The notes under the pieces: model-generated | Told to the model about the DNA's origin: nothing | The model's database searches: none | Seen by the model: the letters and a program-made list of their open reading frames with translations, nothing else | Part shown: one piece after another, positions 45,516-56,854 of the stretch | Layout of the letters: every line of letters starts with the position of its first letter | How positions within the stretch are numbered: the first letter of the stretch is position 1 | Program-made: the position numbers and the translations under genes | Origin: Pogonophryne albipinna | Taxonomy: Eukaryota; Chordata; Actinopteri; Perciformes; Artedidraconidae | Direction: 5' to 3' | DNA length: 64,000 nt | NCBI GenBank assembly: GCA_028583405.1 | Contig: CM053246.1 | Location: forward strand, 9,251,867-9,315,866

Positions 45516-45943
45516 GTTTGTTAGCAACCAGAAAATTACACGTAATGACAAATAGATGAGAATGCTGCGTGGGGTCTGGGTGCCGTGTTGGCGGGACGTT
45601 GCGGGGCTCGCTGCTATGAGGCTCGAGGAGCGGACAGTGTGAGCTGGATTACTGGGGTCGTTTCATGGTTGCTGCGTGCGGTCTGCGAGACAGCGAGAAA
45701 CAGCGGATTGGTCCAAATATGACCGTTACGCCACTATGACCAGGAAGAAAAAAATGGAAAAAGAGAAATCTCCAACGAGGCGTTCTGGGGCAGCATAGAC
45801 AGGTATTTTCTGTGTTAGAGTTTTACTCGCTACAGGGTGTACTTTGAGGGTTTTTGACTCTGCAGACCGTTTACATGCAGAAAAAGCTACATAACACACA
45901 AGGGGACGGGTAATAACCGAAAAACATGTCATGGGACCTTTAA

Positions 45944-47260
45944 AATAAATTGCCTACTACAATTTGATGTAATGTGAGCCAGGACGATTGAGAGCTATAT
46001 AAAATGAAATGAATCCCCCTTAGGTGTTATTATGATGGACATGTACTGTACTGGACAGGTTGTCTATCAGCCTCATGCTAAAGCAGCTTTTTCTTATCCC
46101 CTGGATGAGTATGCAGTGAAAATAGATGGATGGTAAGACCACCAGAGGTGAACTCATGGGCAACTTCATGACGCTGGGGACTCCTGCATGGCAGAAGGAT
46201 GGTCCAGCAGTAACGCTGGTTAAATGCAGGCTCAACAGGCTTAGCTTTTATTCTTTTTCCAACCAAAGACACACTTTGAAACCTCCTTTAACGAGACACT
46301 TAACCTCACAACCCAACCAGTGGACGGAGAGAGACTTCCCTCTTGGGGTCGAACTAAGTCCGTCAAATCAAACAGTGTGTGTTTATCCCTCTCTGACTAA
46401 TTTCCCCCGCCTGTCAGGGTCATTATTTAATTCTCTCCCCCTTCTCACTCTCTCCGTAAGCAGCTTTGAAAGCGCCACTCTGAGTTGAAGCAAGTAGCCG
46501 AACATGTCTCCCCTCAGGCTTACACACCAACTGCAGTGGGTCAGACTCTTCAACTGTGAGCATCTCTATATGGCGAGATAGTCCAAACAGTAGCGACTTC
46601 TCTTTACCGCAGGGATTAGAGCCCCACTCCCTAATTGCAATGTAGTGGTGCCCTCTTGTGAAGTAGCATGCTTTAATTCACTTACGAATAATGCAAATAT
46701 ATGATTCTACACAAGAACCAATTACTCATAATGTAGCCATGCAGACAGGTTTGGTTCAAGAATGAAAAATGTCTCCCTATTGGTGGTGTTTGTATGTCAT
46801 TTTACACAGGTATGTAGTTTAAATTAAGAATAGTGGTGAAGAGAGACCAATCCCTTCGGACACTTTTAGGAGAGGGAGTTTTAGGAGGGCCATGATCTTT
46901 CACTTAGGTTAACAGTATGGAAACCAAAACTGAATGGTGGGTTAGCAAATTATATTCTTTCTTTTGTCTTTTGTGATATTTATCCAAAATATGAAAATTA
47001 CATTCAAGGTCCAAGGTGAATTGCATAGCTACATGCAGGAATCTAGCAGCAGACAGGATTTCACGTCCTGTTTTTCATGTCATTCGACTATCAGTCATCA
47101 GTTTAAAAAAAAGATACAGAACAGTACTATCTAACAGCAGGGGATACATATTTTGATCACAAATAATAAAAGCTGGTCGAAATAATGCTGCCGAATGCAA
47201 CCAAAGTAGAAAAATAACAGCCACGTCAAAACCATTTCAATTCACATTTAAATGTTTATT
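45944..47260. other. No recognised feature
   Basis: Unique-looking sequence. Open frames 46020-46488 on both strands overlap one another and show no domain. No TSD or inverted repeats seen. Confidence 0.45.
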
Positions 47261-47268
47261 AACAGCGG

Positions 47269-48402
47269 CAGTGGCGAGCCGTGACTTTTATACCTAGGCC
47301 CTCTGACCCCCCTTCCCTCGAAAAAAAAGAAGAGATATTACGTCACAGCGTATACTTCAGCGGAATATCAAAACAGAGGCCCGGGGTGCAAAACGCATCA
47401 ATGACAGCGACCATGACAGGGCATGACAGGGCACCCACAGCCAAGTAACAATTACAAATGAATTAAGTCGGCACGGAAAATGACTTAGGCCTACCTTTGA
47501 TGATCAAATCACTGAAACACAAAGTCCATCCTCCTGTCCTTTTGGATGAAGCACTTGCAGGTCATTCAGCTGATCCTTTGCCACTCCAGTTTATCATTGT
47601 AACTCAATCTTGAAAATGACTCGGTTAATAATTTTGCAACGATGTCATCACTATCACTGAAGGAGCCATCATGAACGAACTTATGCTAATTATAAATATA
47701 TCGATCATAAATCTATCGATCATAAATCTATCGTTTAGATTTATGATTCGAAAATAATAAAAGTAGGGTAGACATGTGGATATTATCCGTCTGAACAAAA
47801 CGTGCATTTATCTAACAGGTTTGTTTTCCACAGACCTTATTTCAAACTATTTTCCAAAATACTCTGGAGAAATCCATCCATGGAGAAATCCCATTGCTTT
47901 CTGTCGAGGGAATCCGAGCGCAGCTTACTTCCGGGTTTTAGGACGCGTCACTGCACCACTTGCATAAACCTCACAGCGGGCGGAACTTGTCAAAGTCCGC
48001 GAAAATAAAGCCCGCCCATTTAGAGGGAAGATTTGATTGGTCAATTGTACTGTCATTTGACATTACTCTCTCGTTCAGTTACTATAGCTGGCCCTCTGTG
48101 AATGTAGAGAGAGACCAACAAGCTCTCCCGTCTTCACATAACTCGCAGAGACGGCATTTAACCCTTCACATTCCAACAGAAACTGAACAGGCAGATTCGA
48201 AGGATTTATTTCTTTCGAAATATTATTTTAAATACAATTAAATCAAGTTATTTTGGTAAAACTAATGAAAAATATAACAACAAAAACATATAGAAAAAAA
48301 TATTTTAAAAAAATGTTTTTTTTTTAATGTTTTCAAATATTATTTCTTAGAATATCTTAGGCCCTCACAGAGGGCCTAGAGGGCCCTGACGGCTCGCCAC
48401 TG
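47269..48402. mobile_element. Non-autonomous hAT transposon, 8-bp TSD AACAGCGG
   Basis: A 1134-bp element between exact AACAGCGG repeats at 47261-47268 and 48403-48410. The left end CAGTGGCGAGCCGTGA and the complement of the right end CAGTGGCGAGCCGTCA are nearly identical over 16 bp, and both continue into AGGCCCTCT words. It shares the CAGTG(A/G)CG start with 3149-4365. A 15-bp unit ATCGATCATAAATCT is tandemly repeated and then inverted near 47700-47750. No transposase. Confidence 0.9.
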
Positions 48403-48410
48403 AACAGCGG

Positions 48411-51400
48411 CATATCGTTTGAGTTTGGTGTTTGGCTCTGGTCTCCCATATTTTTTACACAGAACATTAAGGAGTGATGATTAACTAGCTTTCCCCCGAA
48501 GACTACAGGTGGACTTGGGAGGGATGTTGTGGTGGTGTTGGGGCGGAAAAGCAGCAGCAGCAGAAGAGATGGCAAATTGCAAAGCTTAAATAGAGCACGA
48601 TTTAGGACAATCATCATTGGTGCTAAAGTTGAATGCTTTGACCCATATATCTATGACATTGGAATACTTTCTGTATGGTTTGTGTTGTCATTAGTCTATT
48701 TTAGATACCTTTCGCTAAATGACCGACATTCCATGTTACTAGCCAGTCTAAAATAAATGTTGAAAATGTAGTATTGAAACTAATCACATTACTCACAAAG
48801 AACTGACTCCATTGGTGGAAATCTAAATCATTGTGTACGCCTGTACTTGTTTTTATATCACTTATTTTCTTCGAAGATGGACATGGTTTCTTGCTGGAAG
48901 CAGGAGGTTGGCATATTGATGAAGGTCACTTCAGTCTGTTTTGTGTTTACCCTCAGCTATCTGGGGGTTATACCTGCAGTATTACAAGAAAAGACGGGAA
49001 AAGAGCTAGCCGGTTAGCATGCTCATACTAAGAGATAAATAATACTATAATACAAAGCCGTCTTTGACATGTCAAAACTCTTTCCTTTTTCACATTCTGA
49101 TATTGTATGTCAATATTTTTGAATGTCTGAATACAATTGTTTGGCCATATACAGATTGAACGTTTAAACATTTGAAAAAAATCAACAGGAACACCTTTTT
49201 ACCGACACATTGTTCCACTTAAGAAATGGTCTCTATAAAATCAGGTTTTTTGTGTTTCGACAGTCCTTCAGCTTTGATAAATATGCCAAGTCCAACAAAA
49301 GGCATTCTGGAAAATAACTCAACTTGCCAAACAAATTAATATATTAATATTTGTTTATGGAATTTGGTTTATGGTGTCATCTTTTGTGATGCAATTTAAG
49401 AGCATAAATTATTGAGCTAAGATGAATTTCAGTGTGGGAAAGATTAATACTCTATGGATTACGATGTATTATTATTCAAAATTACCCATTACATTCAGTT
49501 CATACATATTGTATGTCTAAAAATCACAAGAACAGATATACAGCGTGCAGGGCCAGCATGGGTTCATATACTGCATGGGCAGGATTTCTGGCATTTAAAT
49601 CAGTATCCCCACATACGGCCCTCATGGAAATCAGCCTAATTCTGCTTGAACCTGGCTTCTCTTGAGGAAGCTTTGCACAGCATGCTGCCAAGGCCAAATG
49701 CACACAATGGAAGTAATTGCGAGTGGCATGACCTGTATGGGTTATATACACAGCTGTGTGTAACCCTGGTGTGTTGCTGCTTTCTCTTCATTTCCTGGTT
49801 AGAGGAAGTCATTTCTGGGCCACAACCTCTGCACTGTGAATAATGCACCTAGTTGGGCGTCTGATGACTTCTCTCTGGCTTCTTACCTCCTTTTATCCCT
49901 TATGTTAATAAAAAGCACGATGCTTTTCCCTTACTCTTAGCATTATGTGCATTTAGAGATATGCTTTTACAGTTGACTGACATGTTTTAATGTCAATTTA
50001 AACTGCATTTATTTATGGGAGAAAATAAAATGGACACTTTACCATTCTATTGAGGTCATTTTCGCTCGTAATGAATTGTACAGATGTATTAAAAAAAGTA
50101 TGTCTGTCATCCATTAGTTAAATAAAAGTCAGAAAATAGAACACACCAAAGCAGTAAAGAAATTAAAGTAAAAAATATTGAGATAAAAGTAAAAAAAATG
50201 TTATTTTCCATACAAATATGAACCTAAAACATCACAAAATAGGACCCCTTTGAAACAGTGAATCACAGCTTGTCTGTACGGTCCCCATGAGTGCAATTTT
50301 TTAAGTTAGAAAATTATGACCTTTCTAGTATTTTCTTTCTTCTATCTAATAATATTTTCTTAAATGCTTCTATGACTCCTGATCTCTCCCTGTAATGCAA
50401 CAACCAGACAAAGGGAAATAAGTATTCTGTTCAGCTCTCCGCACAGCTTGTGGAGGGTTTGGTCTTGTATAGCCTTGTCCTTAATAAAACCTTGACCTTA
50501 TTAAAATGTTCCTCATAATCTATGCACAGCCAAATCTCATTGATAGATTTAGGGAAAAAACGTACTGCCTGCCTGCATCCTCTTGCACATCAAAGGGCAG
50601 TCAGTTAGGCTTGCAAAGGCCAGGGCAGGAGTTATTTTTGAAGACTAACAAGAAACAATCTAAAGAAGAGATGGTCCCAGAGCAGGCTTTTAATATGCAT
50701 GTATGTACAACTCACTAAAGGCATTGTTTGTCACGTTTTTGTCACTAGAACAGATAGCCATGACCTTACCGTGACATTTTAAATTACATTTGTCCAAAAT
50801 TAAGCTGTTGGTAAAGTGATCGTATAGATGGTTGTCCTCCAATCAGAAAGAGGATGTGGTTTCTTTTTCTCGGATGAAGGAATGTTCTGTGCAAAAAGTT
50901 GGTGAGTGTGTGTTTTTTCTGAGGCAACACCTGTTGTAATGCCTCTGCCGTTAAGTTGCTCAATTCTCTGCTTGTCATCGTACGTTCACAAGCTTCAATG
51001 CCGTATACATCCTCTGAATGCTGCGATAATGCTTGACTATTCATACATGCAAGACTTTGTTTTTATTTGAACTTAGACACAAAAAACCTGTGTCGGACCT
51101 TGCCATGTTACTATCACGTCATTATTTCAGGGAGGGGGGTGGCTGGCTGTGATCGGAGGAGATGGTGATCGCTGATGTTGTCATCCCATCTTCACAAGCC
51201 TCAAACATGTATTTATCATCAACATATGGTAATAAAAGGTTCATATCCTTAAATCCAAGACTTAGTTTGTTTAGAATCAACCAAAAACCCGAAAATGACC
51301 AAAACACAACTTTCTTTGATAAATCCACATTTGATTTCAATAAAGCAGATCACAAATGTGTGTTAGTGTGTGTGAATGTTAGTAACCCTGCAGTTGGCAC

Positions 51401-52860
51401 TTCGTTGCGCTGTAATTTGAGGGGTAGCAAAGACTGGGAAAGTGCAAAATAAATGCAGTTCATCGATTTCCAATTACAAATGTGGATACAGTTTATACAG
51501 TCTCAAAACATTGGAACTACTTTACAAGATATCACCAGCCACAATATTGAGAACTTTTTGGTGGACATTTCAATTGGTCTCACCCATAACGGTTACCATC
51601 GATTCCATTTTAATATTAAGTGTCATTTGGCATGCTGTGTGGCTCATAATGAACACTGAACTCTCTGAAGTGTCTATAGTACGTATTTAGGGTAAGAGTT
51701 AGACTACATGGGAGCTCTAGCACTTCACTGGTGTCTATGGGTTAGGGAGCTTTGAGAGGCCACTTCAGTGTCTTCACCCCAACATGTCTGTTGTCATGTC
51801 TCTTAATACCACATGTCTCTCTTCATCTTTCTCTGGTTTTGGCAGATGCTGACAGTGAGTACACCAGGGTGTTAAGAGTGTCATTAGGCTTTCATTAAAA
51901 CACCATCATCATTAGAGAAGGATTAGTGATTCCCTGGATCCACCACTTCAGCAGCTCAGGAATATCAAGACACAATAGTCTATTAAGTCTATTAAAACAA
52001 CAATGTTGACTGCCCACCAAGAAGCACCATTTGGCTTCCAACAGATACCCTATTTTTATTTATTTTTTCTCTGAGTAAGAGACGATCTACTTTGGATTTA
52101 CCTGGAACTGTTAAAAGTGTGCCAAAAACGTCTTGGTGATTCGCTTGTTAGCATGTTTAAACTCTCATTTACACAAACATTCTGCACAAACACACACACA
52201 TTTTAACAATGCTCCTGCAGAAAAACGATTTTTACTTCCTCTAGATTATGAAGTATTAATGTCTTAGACATATTCCTTTAATGCGAGGTGTTATAGTCAT
52301 CATGACCTGACAGATACACCTTATAGTATATCTGACTTGCATCAGGTAATAAAAATGTATATGTATAGTTTAATTAAGCATCTTGAAGGAGAAGTACAAA
52401 TATTTTCACAAACCTCTCTTTGTGACTACCTTTCTGTTCCATCTGTTAGGAAAACAGAACACTTAACCTTGGCTCTCCTTTTACATTCTGCCCCAGTTCC
52501 AATTTTTCCGAATGCCTTCTGTCTGACTGATTACCACTTTTTACAGACTTTTTGTCAGAATAACTTGGGCAGATACCCCTCTGGATGAAGACGGACTGTA
52601 ATTCCCCAATAAACTTTAAGGCAAAAATACCCCCTCCAAGGCTGCCAACAGTGACCCATGACATGGCCTGAAGCTTGAAATATAACCAACACTTAGAATA
52701 CCATTCATTTCAAGCAGTTGCATTCAGTGGGAACGGTTATACAAAAAACATAGTATTTACTACTTTACTTTATGTACTCAGTATTCAGTATTTGGTTAAA
52801 GTTTGCACCAAAGCCACTAAATCGAATTGATTTGGATTCAGTTATCTCAATAACTCACAC
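48411..52860. other. 4.4 kb of unique-looking AT-rich sequence
   Basis: The longest stretch in the window without a recognisable mobile element. Short open frames occur on both strands without domains. No clear splice-flanked exon could be recognised. Blocks around 49550-49840 and 50500-50720 have higher complexity than their flanks. This could be intronic or intergenic. Confidence 0.4.
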
Positions 52861-52872
52861 CTTACTCTAAGG

Positions 52873-53000
52873 CAGGGGTCACCAACCTTTTTTAGGATGA
52901 GAGCTACTTTCAAAAAAATAAAACAAGTCGGGGGACTACTTTTACTCCTCTTTTTTTTTCTTTTCTTTTTTTATATATTTAGCACATTTTAACATTATTA
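52873..53000 (+). repeat. hAT left-end fragment (CAGGGGTCACCAACC)
   Basis: Begins CAGGGGTCACCAACCTTTTT and continues GAGAGCTACTTTCAAAAA, the same kind of terminus as the element at 60413-61236 (CAGGGGTCTGCAACC). No matching right end was found, so the copy is truncated or interrupted. Confidence 0.6.
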
Positions 53001-53084
53001 TATGCTTACCTTTAACCTTTGTGTGCTGTTTGGGTCTATGGGACCCGTTTGCAGTGTTTACTAAAAGAAAATGTATGCAATTAA

Positions 53085-53215
53085 ATTATTTTAACCTGCT
53101 TTATTTGGGGGTTAACCTCACATCCTCTAGGGGGGGCCGGGGGCATGCACCCCCGGGAATATTTTGTTTTAAATGTTGAAGTCAAATGCATAAATCAGGT
53201 GCACTTTGAGCACAA
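53085..53215 (-). repeat. Dispersed repeat with GCATGCCCCCGGCCCCCC core, copy 2
   Basis: The reverse complement reads TTTATGCATTTGACTTCAAC, then GGGGGTGCATGCCCCCGGCC and CTAGAGG, parallel to 4410-4490 (ATGCATTTAACTCCAAAATT … GGGAGCATGCCCCCGGAC). Confidence 0.6.
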
Positions 53216-53409
53216 CATGCATTTATGGATACAGCTCTCAACAGTCATATCTTATGTTACCTAGTTAGCATTCTTTCTTTCTATTTATGCATATTTTACT
53301 CATCACTCCCCTTTCAAACAGTTTTTTGTTTTCTTTACTGTCCTATAGTACACATTGGAATGATTTCTTACTTTATCTATTGATCACCTTTTTAAATAGA
53401 TAAAGGTGT

Positions 53410-53410
<1 letters not shown>

Positions 53411-53499
<89 letters not shown>
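53411..53499. repeat. (CT)n microsatellite, 89 bp
   Basis: Uninterrupted CT dinucleotide repeat. The Ser-Leu and Arg-Glu repeats predicted across it are artefacts. Confidence 0.97.
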
Positions 53500-53501
<2 letters not shown>

Positions 53502-53540
53502 AGGCTGTGTGCTCCTCCGTGGCGATGACAGCTTGCGTTA

Positions 53541-53630
53541 AAAATAATAACATATTTGTAAAGTGGGGGTACACAAACGGGATTTTGAAAAGTGGGGGGG
53601 ACATGTCCCCCCTGTCCCCAGTGGAAATGA
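53541..53630. repeat. Decayed hAT terminus (GGGGGACATGTCCCCC palindrome)
   Basis: AGTGGGGGGGACATGTCCCC followed by CCAGTGGAAATGACGCC resembles the right end of fish hAT elements that finish GGAAATTACGCCACTG. The final bases are degenerate (GACGCCATG) and no left partner was found. Confidence 0.4.
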
Positions 53631-53639
53631 CGCCATGCG

Positions 53640-54530
53640 TGTGTGTGCGTCAAGTGCAATAAATATATAAGCAAGTTGCAACACACAGAGTAAGACTCTG
53701 CCCTCATGTGCTGTAGAGGCTGGCACGACTAGGCTGTTCAATGGGGCTGATGTGTTGAGTAGATTCTGCCAGAAGGAAAGGTCACACTCCTTATGAAGCG
53801 GGGAGGTGCCACATTGCTTTTCTTCCCGACTGCAACGCTGGTCCCGCAAATCAAGCAGGAACAATGCCATCTCCAGCCCCTTTGAGGCAAGCGCTGATAT
53901 AATGAAGATCCCACTGTATGTGATTAGATTTAGACAAAAGCCATAACAATTATTTCGCACTGACTGGCCCGAGCTGCCAAAGGCAAAGGCAAGAACGGGA
54001 GAAATGACTACAGACCGGATTAGGAAAGGCAAAACTGATTTAATTTTGGCATTGTGTCTTCTCTGAATGTATTTCTCCCTGTGTCTACTGTATATCCCTG
54101 TCTCTCCATTTCTGTCTGCTAGTGTGAGCTTAGCAAAAATGTCTAATTGTGAGGTGTGTGATATTCCTTGGACGGGAGGAGATGACCCTCCTGCAGTGCT
54201 TATTAGCTGTAATGCATTCCTCCCCTGTGCTTTGATCACTGTGGAAGACCGTGTGATGCTTCCTGCCATCTCATTTGTCGCATGTTTACATTTCCTCTCC
54301 CTTTCATCCATCTTTCACGGCCCCTTTCTCATTCTGTGTTAGAAATATCCACATGCATGTTCACTGAGACATGTACAAAGGCAGGAATGAGCCAAGTTAT
54401 GGGGTTACATATTTGATGTGTCTGATAAGGTATAATGTGTTATAAATGGCATGTTACATTATATGTTATTTTGGTCTACAGACTTGGCTTTTAGAGTGGT
54501 ATCGTAGATCTATGTTTAGCTAATGCTAGA
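53640..54530. other. Unique block, possible conserved non-coding sequence
   Basis: High-complexity sequence with no repeat signature. The minus strand is open for 257 codons (54311-53538), but the frame runs into the decayed hAT end and the translation has no recognisable domain, start context or splice logic. I treat it as non-coding. Words such as CAAAAGCCATAACAATTATT and GGGAGGAGATGACCC are the sort of mixed-composition sequence found in conserved non-coding elements, but conservation cannot be judged here. Confidence 0.3.
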
Positions 54531-54536
54531 AGTATG

Positions 54537-54665
54537 CAGTAGTGGAAAGTAACTGAGTGCTTTGACTCAAGTACCATTCTCAATGCAATACTTTTACTAG
54601 AAATATAGTATTTTCACAGTGTGGTTTTACTCAAGTAAATATTCTGAATACTTTTCCCATCACTG
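54537..54665. mobile_element. 129-bp MITE with CAGTRRTGGAAA ends
   Basis: The left end CAGTAGTGGAAAGTAACTGA pairs imperfectly with the complement of the right end CAGTGATGGGAAAAGTATTC. Flanks GAAGTATG and GTGGTATG match at 6 of 8 bases, a decayed 8-bp TSD as in hAT elements. The internal ACTCAAGTA words match the fragments at 23639, 25341 and 55744. Confidence 0.65.
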
Positions 54666-55233
54666 GTGGTATGGCAATTTTGGAAGATAACTAGTATCGT
54701 GGTCTGTCCCCTAAAGCTAATTCTCTAATTGTATAATTTCTGGAAGAGTTTTAGAGTTTAATTGCAAGAAAATCCACAGTCATAACATGCAATCTCTTCA
54801 GTCACAAATATTGCATTACCTTACATCAGGGGTTTTCAAAATGTGGGAAGGTGAGCCTCCCCTCAGAGAACATAAGAACAGCCGCGCCCCCCTTCCCAAT
54901 TATTATTGCTATTATTATTATTATTATTATTGTTGTTGTTGTTGTTGTTGTTGCTATAATGCAGGGGTATTATTATCCAGTGGAATGCCCTGACCTACTG
55001 GCCTAGTTAAATCGTCAAATGAAATCGCAGCCAATCACATTTCCACGATCGAGCCAGGGCCGGGGGAGGGGTTACAAGGCTCGCGTCTTGTGCTGCATTC
55101 ACTTGCACTCGAACATTATGGATTTTCTCTCATAAATGTCCGATGAGCCACAACTTTTATCTCAAAACAAAGCTGCCAACTGGGGTGGCAAGGCTATTTT
55201 TAGGGTGGCAGTTGCCACCCCGGTAGATCCGCC

Positions 55234-56487
55234 CAGAGGTGCGACCAAGTCATTGTTTTGCAAGTCCGAGTCAAGTCTCAAGTCTTTGTGCTCAAGTCCG
55301 AGTCAAGTCTCAAGTCTTTGCGCTCAAGTCCAAGTCAAGTCTCAAGTCAGGATGGGCAAGTTCAAGTCAAGTCCAAGTCCTAAACTTTGACAAAACGAGT
55401 CATAAACAAGTCATTATGTGTTTTTCACCAAATGTAATGACATCGATCAACAGAATAATACTTAATAATCAAATTGCTCTTTATTAGTCATATTAATAAT
55501 TTAATAATCAATTTTCTCTCTGCTGGTTTTTTCTATTTGAAGAGGGATCAGTAAGGTAAGGCTACCGTGACGGTTTGATTCAGAAGGAGTTTAATGTATA
55601 AGATCCCTGATGTTGAGGTGACCAGAATGTTTATTTCCACTGTGTACAACATGTTGTAAGGGACCCACAATCTATCTTTATGCAAGGGATAATGTGCAGC
55701 GAGCGGGCTCTATGGGGAAAAGAACACCTGCATCTAGATCCCTCTGCAGGTGGTACTTTAACTACATTTTGATGCTAATACTTTTGTACTTTTACTTGTA
55801 ACATTTTGAATGCAGGATTTTTTATTGTAACCGAGTATTCCTACACTCTGGTACTTTTGTACTCAAGTACAAGATCTGCACTTCTCCCACCTCTGACAGT
55901 AAATCCTGAGTGGTTACCAAAATAAAGGTAACCAAAAAAGGTTATTTTCATTTTACAAATCCTGCACTCAGCTTTGCTTTCTCCAATATCATTGAAAAGC
56001 AGCCAGATGCTGCTTCTTTTTTCGGTTTTCGCTAATTTCTTGACTTTTTCCGACGCGCTTGCATTTAAATCCGTCTCCCCGTCGCTCTGTGTAGCTGGCC
56101 TGTACCACTACACCTGCTGTGCCCCCCACCCTTCTTTCACATAATGGTATGATCCTAGTGTGTCCTCGCATATGATTGGCCGCAAGGTGGCCCAGCTAAA
56201 TAAAGACCCGCCCCTGCCTGCAAGGATTCTCAGCAAGAGTAGGAACGGCTGAAGATTCTGCTCTCCCCAACGGGAGTCTCCTCTTCTAGCGGCATCTCGC
56301 GATCGGCGTGTTGGAGGCCTCTGAATTAAAGTATCAAGTCACCAAGTCAAGTCCCGAGTCATTGGTGTTCAAGTCCAAGTCGAGTCGCAAGTGTTTTGTG
56401 ATTTTGTCAAGTCGAGTCTCAAGTCATCAAATTGGTGACTCGAGTCTGACTCGAGTCCAAGTCATGTGACTCGAGTCCACACCTCTG
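55234..56487. mobile_element. Nested hAT transposon, 8-bp TSD GATCCGCC
   Basis: A 1254-bp element inserted in the 54837 hAT, with exact GATCCGCC at 55226-55233 and 56488-56495. The termini are CAGAGGTG and its complement CACCTCTG. Both subterminal regions are made of degenerate CAAGTC words (about 55255-55385 and 56330-56470), typical of arrays of transposase-binding sites. A MITE relic lies inside at 55744-55895. Confidence 0.92.
55744..55895 (-). repeat. MITE relic of the CAGTGGTGGA family
   Basis: The reverse complement starts CAGAGGTGGGAGAAGTGCAG and continues CTTGTACTTGAGTACAAAAG, then TACAAGTAAAAGTACAAAAG. Same family as 23639, 25341 and 54537; here it is nested in the 55234-56487 hAT. 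Confidence 0.55.
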
Positions 56488-56509
56488 GATCCGCCCCTGC
56501 TTGACCGGT

Positions 56510-56693
56510 ACTTGCTTTTGATCAAAGTCAATGCGGAAAACCCGCACTCACACAGGTAGGCGGAGGTGAAGGGAATGAGCACTTTTACAGCCTTTTTGGC
56601 GAGGTGGGGGAACTCGGTCTCCACAGACAGCCAAAAGTGCAAGTGACGTTTTCTGCCAGACGCTGTCTCCTCTCTCACTTTAGGTAACTTCAC
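56510..56693 (-). pseudogene. hAT transposase C-terminal (dimerisation) remnant
   Basis: The minus-strand frame reads LHFWLSVETEFPHLAKKAVK and then VLIPFTSAYLCECGFSALTL, followed by KSKYRS. This is the hAT C-terminal dimerisation region as found in ZBED/SCAND3-like fish and mammal hAT-derived proteins (…FWLSV…EFP.L…A…L..FTSTYLCE.GFS.L…KSKYR). Only about 60 residues survive and nothing upstream could be read. It belongs to the 54837-56846 element, whose right end follows about 150 bp later. Confidence 0.82.
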
Positions 56694-56854
56694 TAAAAAT
56701 CAATCCATGTTGCCGCACGCATAAAGTTAGCTGAAGTTAACTAGCTAGATTTCACTGTTTCTCGTTATTCTTTTCTCACACTGCGCCTCCCCTGAAGCTC
56801 TCTGGCGCCCCCCCGGGGAGGCGCGCCTCACACTTGAAAACCGCTGCCTTACAT

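Larger units (their letters stand above)
42862..45939. mobile_element. 3.1-kb TTAA element with AGGTCCCATGACATG ends
   Basis: Flanked by TTAA at 42858-42861 and 45940-45943. The left terminus AGGTCCCATGACATGGCC is matched by the complement of the right terminus AGGTCCCATGACATGTTT (15 identical bases). Ends of the AGG...CCT type and TTAA targeting match the small element at 7222-7602 and suggest a Kolobok- or piggyBac-type mobiliser. No transposase frame is visible. The interior hosts a LINE tail (43547-43700), a 73-bp tandem duplication, the dispersed repeat shared with 17707-18025, and a clean hAT (44923-45394). Related end fragments lie at 14115-14205 and 39225-39310. The full span could also be a smaller element enlarged by insertions. 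Confidence 0.75.
54837..56846 (-). mobile_element. hAT transposon, 8-bp TSD CCTTACAT, with a second hAT inside
   Basis: A 2010-bp span (756 bp without the nested element) between exact CCTTACAT repeats at 54829-54836 and 56847-56854. The left end CAGGGGTTTTCAAAATGTGG and the complement of the right end CAGCGGTTTTCAAGTGTGAG are inverted repeats continuing into GCCTCCCC. A minus-strand transposase remnant (56510-56693) sets its orientation. An (ATT)n/(GTT)n tract lies at 54899-54956. Confidence 0.9.

Noticed and set aside
53538..54311. 257-codon minus-strand ORF as a possible host gene
   Set aside because: No recognisable domain, the C-terminal part lies in a decayed hAT end, and there is no promoter or splice context. 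Kept only as a possible non-coding conserved block.
55250..55400. CAAGTC repeats as a CRISPR-like array
   Set aside because: The units are short, degenerate and contiguous with no unique spacers, and they lie at the end of a TSD-bounded hAT in eukaryotic DNA.
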